A DNA stretch of 11,808 nt from an uncultured Bacteroidota bacterium (GTDB taxonomy: Bacteria > Bacteroidota > Bacteroidia > Bacteroidales > P3): assembly GCA_900545215.1 (NCBI GenBank), contig UQXW01000057.1, forward strand, positions 1 through 11,808, in the 5' to 3' direction. The notes beneath the pieces were generated by a model. It was given only the letters and a program-made list of their open reading frames with translations, made no database searches and was not told where the DNA came from. The position numbers and the translations under genes are program-made. The stretch's first letter is position 1. The number at the start of each line of letters is the position of its first letter. Shown here one piece after another: positions 6,662 through 11,808 of this stretch.

Positions 6662-6669
6662 TAACTTTG
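6662..6669 (+). promoter_or_regulatory. -7 box of the dipeptidyl peptidase III promoter
   Basis: TAACTTTG is an exact TAnnTTTG match 40 bases before the ATG at 6710. There is no TTG at the -33 position, which would lie over the start region of the divergent operon. Only 13 bp separate the two divergent -7 boxes. Confidence 0.55.
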
Positions 6670-6709
6670 CCTTACCAAGAATGAATTTATCTCTTAAAGC
6701 AATACACTT

Positions 6710-8668
6710 ATGCAAGCTACAAAAGAAAAAGACGAAACTTCAAAGGAATTCAAGTATATCATAGACGAATTTGCAGACATCAAAGTAATGCGTTATCGTT
6801 TCGATGCTTGGAATTCTTTAAGCCTTAATCAGAAGCATTTGATATACCATCTTTCCGAGGCGGCTCTTTGGGGCAGAGATATAATATGGCAACAGAATTG
6901 CAAATATAACCTTCCCATCAGAAAGGCTTTGGAAGATGTATTGATGAATTACAGCGGAGACAGAACAAACAAGCAATGGCAGGAATTTGAAGTTTATTGC
7001 AAAAGGGTGTTCTTCTCGAACGGGATACATCATCACTACGGAGAGGAGAAGTTTTTCCCTCTCTGCTCGAAGGAGTACTTCATCGAACTGCTCGAACAAA
7101 GCATGCAGAATTCCGAAAAGGCAAAGCATATCGAAGAAATAGCGGATTGGGTCTTCAATCCCTGCATTGCACCCAAGCGAAAGGAAACGGACAAAAGTAA
7201 AGATATAGTTGCGGAATCCGCCGTGGGCTTTTACAGCGGCGTAAGCAGAAAAGAGGTGGAGGAATACTATTCCGAATTTGTTCAATCCGACAAAGAGCGT
7301 CCGCTTTCGGTTGGTATAAACTCCGTAATGGTCAAATCGGAAAACGGCTTGGAGGAAAAGGTTTGCAAATCTGGCGGAGTGTATGGCAGAACGATAGATA
7401 AGATAGTGGAAAATCTGCGTAAGGCTCTTCCTTATTGCGAAAACGAAAAACAGAAACGACATACGGAGCTGCTTATTTCCTATTATACGACAGGTGATTT
7501 GAAGACTTGGGACGATTACAACATAGAGTGGGTGGAAGAAAACGAGGCTGAGGTGGATTATATATCGGGTTTCATCGAGACTTATCTCGATCCGCTCGGA
7601 CGAAAAGCCTCATGGGAAGCTCTCGTCGATGTAAGAGACGGTGAGGCGACCAAACGTTGTGAGCTTTTGTCCCGAAACGCACAATGGTTCGAGGATAATT
7701 GTCCGATAAATCCTCTCTACAAGAAAACGGAAGTCAAGGGCATAAGTGCAAAGGTGGTAGATGCACTCTGTCTCGCGGGAGATAATTTTCCTACTCCGCC
7801 GATAGGCATCAATCTTCCGAACAGCGACTGGATAAGAAAGGAACATGGTTCTAAGAGTGTCAACATCGCAAATCTTGCTCATGCGTATGAGAATGCGGCA
7901 ATGGAGAAACCGCAAAGCGTTTTGGCGGAGTTCGCATATACGGAGGAAGAGAAACTGAGGGCAAAAGAATATTCAACGCTTTCAAACGACCTTCACACCG
8001 ATATGCATGAATGTTTAGGACACGGAAGCGGCAAACTTCTGCCTAAAACAGACCAAAACGCTCTCAGGGAATACTCTTCGACGTTGGAGGAAGCAAGAGC
8101 GGATTTATTCGCATTGTATTTCATGTTCGATGATAAGATGATAGAGCTCGGTTTGATACCGAACTTTGAAGTTGCAAAGGAGGCATACGATAGTTATATC
8201 CGCAACGGACTGCTCACACAGTTGACCAGAATAGAGGAGGGCAAGGATTTGACCGAGGCTCACATGCAGGCACGGAAACTGATTGCCGAATACGCATACG
8301 AAAATTCCGAAGCCGTTGCACGAAAGACAGAAAACGGCAAAACGTATTTCACCATTACGGATTACAAAGCACTGAGGAAAGTTTTCGGAGAGTTGCTTGC
8401 GATAATCCAAGACATAAAATCGACAGGCAATTACGCCAAAGGTAAGGACTTGGTGGAGAAATACGGGGTCAAAATCGACAAAGAGCTACACAAAGAAGTG
8501 ATTGAACGTTATAGAAAACTCGATTTGCGAGCTTACGGCGGCTTTGTAAATTTGGAAATGGAAGCGATAAGAAACGGAAAGGGCGAAATTACGGACTACA
8601 AACTGCAATACCCCGAGAGTTTCTTATCTCAAATGCTTCATTACGGCAAAACGTATTCTTTTGATTGA
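6710..8668 (+). CDS. dipeptidyl peptidase III (metallopeptidase family M49)
   Basis: A 652-residue zinc metallopeptidase of family M49, which removes dipeptides from the N-terminus of short peptides. The diagnostic six-residue zinc motif HECLGH is at residues 433-438, with Glu434 as the catalytic base. The second motif EEARAD (residues 460-465) supplies the third zinc ligand. The 21-residue gap between the motifs fits the family, as does the overall length for bacterial members. The N-terminus (MQATKEKDETSKEF) is charged and has no signal peptide or lipobox, so this copy should be cytosolic, where it would complete breakdown of imported oligopeptides. It stands alone, divergent from the permease operon, and ends at a strong bidirectional terminator. 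The ATG at 6710 is the only sensible start. Confidence 0.95.
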   Translation: MQATKEKDETSKEFKYIIDEFADIKVMRYRFDAWNSLSLNQKHLIYHLSEAALWGRDIIWQQNCKYNLPIRKALEDVLMNYSGDRTNKQWQEFEVYCKRVFFSNGIHHHYGEEKFFPLCSKEYFIELLEQSMQNSEKAKHIEEIADWVFNPCIAPKRKETDKSKDIVAESAVGFYSGVSRKEVEEYYSEFVQSDKERPLSVGINSVMVKSENGLEEKVCKSGGVYGRTIDKIVENLRKALPYCENEKQKRHTELLISYYTTGDLKTWDDYNIEWVEENEAEVDYISGFIETYLDPLGRKASWEALVDVRDGEATKRCELLSRNAQWFEDNCPINPLYKKTEVKGISAKVVDALCLAGDNFPTPPIGINLPNSDWIRKEHGSKSVNIANLAHAYENAAMEKPQSVLAEFAYTEEEKLRAKEYSTLSNDLHTDMHECLGHGSGKLLPKTDQNALREYSSTLEEARADLFALYFMFDDKMIELGLIPNFEVAKEAYDSYIRNGLLTQLTRIEEGKDLTEAHMQARKLIAEYAYENSEAVARKTENGKTYFTITDYKALRKVFGELLAIIQDIKSTGNYAKGKDLVEKYGVKIDKELHKEVIERYRKLDLRAYGGFVNLEMEAIRNGKGEITDYKLQYPESFLSQMLHYGKTYSFD

Positions 8669-8677
8669 GAAAAAACT

Positions 8678-8721
8678 TTCGGCAAGCGGCATGAACTTTT
8701 CATTGCATGCTGCTTGCCGGA
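8678..8721. terminator. bidirectional terminator between the M49 peptidase and OMP genes
   Basis: CGGCAAGCGGCATG (8680-8693) pairs with CATGCTGCTTGCCG (8706-8719), a 14-bp stem with a single G-T wobble, extendable by two more pairs, and a 12-base loop. Rightward it is followed by GATTTTACC; leftward by GAAAGTTTTTTCTC. It lies 9 bp after the peptidase stop and 2 bp after the stop of the convergent gene, so it serves both. Confidence 0.85.
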
Positions 8722-8723
8722 TT

Positions 8724-9530
8724 TTACCACCTGAAACCGAATGTGAACGACAAGCCTCCGAACGTAGGTTTGCCTGCCAAGCATTCTATTCCGTTGGTTC
8801 CATAATCAAAGTTCCATTCGCTGCCGGAGGATAAAGAGGCCATGCTGAATATAGGTAAAGCCATGCAGTTCAGATTGGCTCCTGCGAAGAACGTTTCGTT
8901 GAACTCGTATGTCGCACCGAGTGAAAAGGATACCCCGAGCATCAAATCTATATCTACATCTGTATCGGTACCAAGCTCATCAGGTATAAGAATAGTGTTT
9001 GTTTTCCTTTCCGTTTTCACATCTTTCTTATAGGCGAAAGAAATTACCTGCGACAATCCGAGACCTGCCGAAAGATATAACTTATCCGTTAACAGATATG
9101 AAAGCATCATGTGTTCTTGCATCATCATATAGGCATAGTCTTTCGATATGCTTACTTTTGCGAAATCATCTTCAAATTCCGCATCGAAACCGGACTTGAA
9201 GAAAGTGAGAAAATAATCTCTTCCGAAACCGAACTTATTGTTTCGCAATTCTTTTCTGTTTCCTCCATAAAAGGAAATGGAGGGACTGAAACCCTTATAC
9301 TTGAAAGACTTCTGTTCCAAAATGCTTTGTCCGCAATCTATTAAAAAATCACCCTGTTCCTTGCTCAAATAATATCGAAAAGTCTCGAATTTCGTATCAT
9401 GAAAGGTCATCATTGCTCCCACGGAGCAGCCATATCTCATATCGCCGTCCCATGCGACAACATAAATTTGGGAAAACAAACCTGTCGATACGCCCAACAG
9501 CAAGGATAAAAGTAGTAATTGCTTTTTCAT
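8724..9530 (-). CDS. predicted outer-membrane beta-barrel protein, family not recognised
   Basis: A 268-residue exported protein that I cannot assign to a named family. The start chosen is the ATG at 9528-9530, because it opens a textbook signal peptide: MKKQ, then a Leu-rich core, then GLFSQ, with likely cleavage next to Gln21. An upstream in-frame start would add 24 polar residues and bury the signal. The mature part alternates polar and hydrophobic residues with frequent aromatic and glycine positions (for example LYLSAGLGLSQVISFAY, LMLGVSFSLGATYEF, FFAGANLNCMALPIF). It ends in GLSFTFGFRW, whose terminal aromatic is the usual BAM-recognition signature. This suggests a small beta-barrel of perhaps eight to twelve strands. 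The gene has its own strong promoter and terminator, so it appears to be transcribed alone. Function unknown. Confidence 0.75.
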   Translation of the reverse strand: MKKQLLLLSLLLGVSTGLFSQIYVVAWDGDMRYGCSVGAMMTFHDTKFETFRYYLSKEQGDFLIDCGQSILEQKSFKYKGFSPSISFYGGNRKELRNNKFGFGRDYFLTFFKSGFDAEFEDDFAKVSISKDYAYMMMQEHMMLSYLLTDKLYLSAGLGLSQVISFAYKKDVKTERKTNTILIPDELGTDTDVDIDLMLGVSFSLGATYEFNETFFAGANLNCMALPIFSMASLSSGSEWNFDYGTNGIECLAGKPTFGGLSFTFGFRW

Positions 9531-9572
9531 TCTAACTTTGTTTTTGTTCTTATGTTTACTTTTTAATATCTG

Positions 9573-9603
9573 CAAAGATACACTTTTAATCCGATACGGC
9601 AAA
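9573..9603 (-). promoter_or_regulatory. consensus promoter of the OMP gene
   Basis: Read leftward: TTTG (9600-9603), exactly 19 bases, then TATCTTTG (9573-9580). This is a full match to the Bacteroidota consensus TTTG-N19-TAnnTTTG, the best in the window. The leader would be about 40 bases. It also fixes the ATG at 9530, because the longer in-frame start at 9602 lies upstream of the predicted transcription start. Confidence 0.8.
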
Positions 9604-10052
9604 TGAAATTCACAATTATCCGTTTATCTTGTATGAAATTCGATATAAAATCCCTGAAATATTTGTTTCAACGGTACGAAATCAGACCTGCACGAAACCA
9701 TTTGCCGACAAACACATTACGAATCGGCGTTTGACCGAAACGAATCGGCGGAATAATTTTTTCTTTCGGCGTTTCATTTTGTCGAAACTGCGTTCGGCTT
9801 CGGTATGTGTTGCAAGATGTTATCTATTGTTCGGATTAGTTGCCCTTATTGCCAATTTTCCATCTGTTAATGCTCATGCAAAAGCGTATTAAATGTATTT
9901 TGGCTTGCTCCGGATTGGCAACAATAGTGAGAATTATATCGATGTGGTATGTGAATTTGCTATATACCCTTTGAAAGTCGGAAAGAGATAGAGCAAAATA
10001 CACAAAGAGGCAAAGAAAAATGTCTCCTAAATCATTATTGTTTGATTTCGAC
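9604..10052. other. gene-poor stretch between the OMP and butyrate kinase genes
   Basis: About 450 bp with no convincing gene. It contains the second copy of the GAATCGGCG repeat (9719-9775) and otherwise A/T-rich sequence. Reading frames of 66-88 codons cross it on both strands, but their translations are Cys/Phe/Ile-rich or unpatterned and have no start-site support. No tRNA or known small-RNA fold was recognised. Confidence 0.5.
9719..9775 (+). repeat. GAATCGGCG repeat, copy B
   Basis: GAATCGGCG occurs at 9721-9729 and 9742-9750 in direct orientation, 21 bp apart. It is followed by the 20-base stretch AATTTTTTCTTTCGGCGTTT (9755-9774), identical to 1350-1369 in copy A. Unlike copy A, the upstream arm is in direct rather than inverted orientation, so the strong 10-bp hairpin is absent; only a short GAAACG/CGTTTC stem (9737-9742 with 9770-9775) remains. 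Confidence 0.65.
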
Positions 10053-10090
10053 AAAGACGGCTGTGCCAAACATTTGACACAGCCGTCTTT
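10053..10090 (-). terminator. terminator downstream of butyrate kinase
   Basis: AAAGACGGCTGTG (10053-10065) and CACAGCCGTCTTT (10078-10090) form a perfect 13-bp stem. The 12-base loop can add CAAA/TTTG pairing. It begins 23 bp after the butyrate kinase stop codon. The following T-run on the leftward strand is short, so some termination may depend on the stem's strength. Confidence 0.75.
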
Positions 10091-10113
10091 CTTTGTATGC
10101 AAAGTACTCGGGC

Positions 10114-11193
10114 TTACTTATACTCCTTGCATTCGATTTCTTTGTTCAAGAACATGGTTGCATTCATTGCCAAAGCACCCATTTCATCTTCACCCGCATA
10201 TACTTCAACCGGAGCAATGAACTTAACTCTTTCGATAACTTCATCATCAAAAGGTTTTCCCTTTGCAATACCTCCCGTAAGAATGATGGCATCGACCTTT
10301 CCGCTCAACACCGTTGCAGCCGCTCCGATTTCTTTTGCCACTTGGTAAGCCATTGCAGACTGAATGAAAGCGTGTTCTTCGCTTCCTGCTTTTGCCTTTG
10401 TCTCCACTTCGTAAGCGTCATTGGTTCCGAGGTAAGCCACAAAGCCGCCTTCTCCCACAATCATCTTCTTTATTTGTTCTTTTGTGTACTCACCGCTGAA
10501 GCAAGCGTTCACAATATGATTTACAGGAAGGGAACCTGTTCTTTCAGGAGAGAAAGGACCTTCTCCGTCCAAAGCTTGATTGACGTCTATAACCAAACCC
10601 TTCTCGTGAACCCCCACGCTGACACCGCCGCCTAGGTGAACGACAATCAAGTTGAGGTCTTCGTATTTCTTGCCGTGGTCTTTTGCATAACGTCTTGCAA
10701 TAGCCTTTTGATTAAGTGCGTGGAATATGCTTTGACGAGGGAATTTCGGATGTCCGCTCACCCTTGCAAGGTCGTGCATCTCATCGACGACAACAGGGTC
10801 TGCAATAATTGCCTCCACACCATTAAGGGACGAAGCTATGTCATGAGCAATCAAGCCGCCCAAGTTGCAGGCATGTTGTCCCGAAACACCTTTTTTCAAG
10901 TCCTCGAGCATTGCTTCGTTGACTCTCCACACTCCCGAAGAAATAGGTTTCACCAAACCGCCTCTTCCTACTATGACCTTGAAATCCTTAATGTCGAAAC
11001 CTGCCTCCTTAACCTCTGCAAGCACAATGTTCTTACGAAACTCATATTGGTCGGCAATGCATGCGAATTTTCCAATCTCATCAGCCGAATGCTTGATATT
11101 CTTTACAAACAGCTGATTTTCCTCATCATATACGGCTATCTTGGTCGATGTCGATCCAGGATTTATAGCCAAAATCAATTTTCTTGAATCCAT
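10114..11193 (-). CDS. buk: butyrate kinase
   Basis: A 359-residue ASKHA-fold acyl kinase, the usual size for butyrate kinase, which converts butyryl phosphate and ADP to butyrate and ATP in fermentation. Landmarks: LILAINPGSTSTKIAVYD with Asn11 at the phosphate-binding strand; VGRGGLVKPISSGVWRVN (from residue 76), specific to butyrate rather than acetate kinases; ADPVVVDEMHDLARVSG; IVVHLGGGVSVGVH with His186; and GEGPFSPERTGSLP with Arg218. A branched-chain carboxylate kinase is an alternative within the same family. Phosphotransbutyrylase (ptb), the usual partner, is not next to it: upstream lies a promoter and non-coding sequence. The gene therefore looks monocistronic, with an exact -7 box 43 bp upstream and a strong terminator downstream. 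Confidence 0.95.
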   Translation of the reverse strand: MDSRKLILAINPGSTSTKIAVYDEENQLFVKNIKHSADEIGKFACIADQYEFRKNIVLAEVKEAGFDIKDFKVIVGRGGLVKPISSGVWRVNEAMLEDLKKGVSGQHACNLGGLIAHDIASSLNGVEAIIADPVVVDEMHDLARVSGHPKFPRQSIFHALNQKAIARRYAKDHGKKYEDLNLIVVHLGGGVSVGVHEKGLVIDVNQALDGEGPFSPERTGSLPVNHIVNACFSGEYTKEQIKKMIVGEGGFVAYLGTNDAYEVETKAKAGSEEHAFIQSAMAYQVAKEIGAAATVLSGKVDAIILTGGIAKGKPFDDEVIERVKFIAPVEVYAGEDEMGALAMNATMFLNKEIECKEYK

Positions 11194-11236
11194 ATCTATG
11201 AAATTTGTTATTCAATATCCTTATGTTTCGAGGTTG

Positions 11237-11244
11237 CAAAGTTA
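11237..11244 (-). promoter_or_regulatory. -7 box of the butyrate kinase promoter
   Basis: TAACTTTG read leftward is an exact TAnnTTTG match, 43 bases before the start codon. The -33 position shows only a weak TGTG. The leader would be about 38 bases. Confidence 0.55.
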
Positions 11245-11310
11245 ACCCAAACTTTTGTATTCACACATATTGCTATCTGCTAAATTTGAAAACATCGGTG
11301 CTTACATATC

Positions 11311-11374
11311 GAAAGACCCGGGTCTTTCACCCCAAAAGACCTAGGTTTTTTACCCCAAAAGACCCGGGTCTTTT
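11311..11374. repeat. three tandem 18-bp palindromes, 23-bp period
   Basis: Three 18-bp dyads start at 11311, 11334 and 11357, each 23 bp apart, with the identical 5-base spacer ACCCC after the first two. Units 1 (GAAAGACCCGGGTCTTTC) and 3 (AAAAGACCCGGGTCTTTT) are perfect palindromes. Unit 2 (AAAAGACCTAGGTTTTTT) keeps the dyad at its centre, because CCCGGG has become CCTAGG by two symmetric changes, and keeps a G-T wobble in one arm. Units 1 and 3 can also pair with each other over 16 bp. It lies between butyrate kinase and the next rightward gene. Operator array, interspersed repeat or RNA structure are all possible. Confidence 0.85.
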
Positions 11375-11556
11375 GTACTCTTTGCTCCGAGGAAAATTTC
11401 ATACATACCGTTTTTATTCCGTTTGAAGGGGATTTTCGAGGAAATTACCGCCCGAACCGTCCCGTTTTCTTCCTTGATTTCCTTTTGAAAAGTATGCACT
11501 TCTCGTAAAGATTTCGGTTTGTCATCTATGATTTCCGGTTTTGTAGCAAAGCACAT
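11350..11556 (-). CDS. doubtful small ORF, 68 residues
   Basis: An open frame from an ATG at 11554-11556 gives a 68-residue Lys/Glu-rich, soluble-looking protein (it includes KPKSLREVHTFQKEIKEENG and KNGMYEIFLGAKSTK). Its codon choice resembles its neighbours more than a random frame would. Against it: no -7 box or ribosome-binding site is visible upstream, the frame extends open backwards into the antisense of the next gene, and its last residues (KDPGLLG) are encoded by the third palindrome. I do not recognise a family. It may be a real small gene whose 3' end was overwritten by the repeat, or a chance frame. Confidence 0.25.
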   Translation of the reverse strand: MCFATKPEIIDDKPKSLREVHTFQKEIKEENGTVRAVISSKIPFKRNKNGMYEIFLGAKSTKDPGLLG

Positions 11557-11594
11557 TTTTATCTCGGCAATAGGTTCGGTAATTGTTTTTTTTG

Positions 11595-11602
11595 TAATTT
11601 TG
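11595..11602 (+). promoter_or_regulatory. -7 box of the rightward gene at the window end
   Basis: TAATTTTG is an exact TAnnTTTG match 21 bases before the ATG at 11624. A TTCG lies near the -33 position (11574-11577). Transcription would begin about 15 bases before the start codon. Confidence 0.5.
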
Positions 11603-11623
11603 AAACTTGAAGAACACACCGAA

Positions 11624-11808
11624 ATGTCCTTGAAGAGTACCTTACAAACTTTATCGCTGCAAGCGAAGTTGAAGAAAATCAAGCGTGAAAAGAAGGCTTG
11701 CGGAATGGCAGAGGCCAAGTCCGTGGGCTTTGTCTGCTTCTTTGAAGAGGAACAGCAGTGGAAAGAAATACAACCTGCGGTTAATGTAATTCTCCAACTC
11801 CGTTTCTT
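11624..11808 (+). CDS. hypothetical protein, possibly DUF6913-like, 5' part
   Basis: The first 61 codons of a rightward gene that leaves the window. The ATG at 11624 opens a basic, amphipathic N-terminus (LQTLSLQAKLKKIKREKKA), then AEAKSVGFVCFFEEEQQWKE. This Lys/Arg-rich helix followed by a short hydrophobic strand and an acidic patch resembles the N-terminus of DUF6913-type proteins found in Bacteroidales, but that is recalled likeness, not a search result. There is no signal peptide. An exact -7 box 21 bp upstream supports both the gene and this start. Function unknown. Confidence 0.55.
   Translation, partial: MSLKSTLQTLSLQAKLKKIKREKKACGMAEAKSVGFVCFFEEEQQWKEIQPAVNVILQLRF

Noticed and set aside
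6818..7462. Minus-strand 214-codon frame inside the M49 peptidase gene
   Set aside because: Antisense shadow of a gene with clear zinc motifs; no promoter or conserved motif of its own.
9836..10102. Minus-strand 88-codon frame downstream of butyrate kinase
   Set aside because: It starts within the buk terminator stem, and its sequence shows no domain-like pattern.
11311..11374. Short regularly spaced repeats that could be read as a CRISPR array
   Set aside because: The spacers are five identical bases and the period is 23 bp, so there is no room for unique spacers; no cas genes are present.
11205..11426. Plus-strand 73-codon frame with a KTRVF/KRPRF/KDPGL repeat pattern
   Set aside because: The repetitive peptide is the translation of the three palindromes; the rest is unpatterned.

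Overview
The window looks like ordinary chromosome from a member of the Bacteroidota, most likely order Bacteroidales. Three things point there. Eight likely transcription starts carry the Bacteroidota sigma-factor -7 box TAnnTTTG (seven exact, one with a single mismatch), two of them with a well-spaced TTG or TTTG -33 element. Start codons lack strong Shine-Dalgarno sequences. The gene set (acpP-fabF divergent from purN, an M49 dipeptidyl peptidase III, butyrate kinase, a long LptF/LptG-type permease) also fits. The family within the order cannot be fixed from sequence alone; a Porphyromonas- or Odoribacter-like lineage is a guess.

Layout, left to right. A leftward acpP-fabF operon for fatty acid synthesis runs off the left edge. 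It is divergent from a rightward purN (purine synthesis). purN converges on a leftward pair, pepE then a TsaC/Sua5-like gene (Asp-X dipeptide cleavage and tRNA t6A synthesis); the gap between holds three hairpins and a short repeat. Next is a leftward operon transcribed as lptF/G-like permease, glycosyltransferase, glycosyltransferase; the first two overlap by 26 bp, which suggests an envelope polysaccharide or LPS unit. The permease gene is divergent from a rightward M49 dipeptidyl peptidase III, and their promoters overlap back to back. A bidirectional terminator separates that gene from a leftward, unrecognised outer-membrane beta-barrel protein. A gene-poor stretch of about 450 bp carries a second copy of the short repeat. 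A leftward, apparently single-gene butyrate kinase follows. The last 0.6 kb holds three tandem 18-bp palindromes at an exact 23-bp period, one doubtful small ORF, and the start of a rightward gene that leaves the window.

How the genes relate. Most are housekeeping or amino-acid/peptide metabolism. PepE, DPP III and butyrate kinase together suit an organism that ferments peptides and amino acids to short-chain acids, though they are not co-transcribed here.

I see no mobile element, CRISPR array, tRNA, rRNA or defence system. The least explained features are non-coding: the palindrome array at 11311-11374, and a GAATCGGCG-based repeat found six times as a 9-mer, including two related longer copies that share an exact 20-mer.
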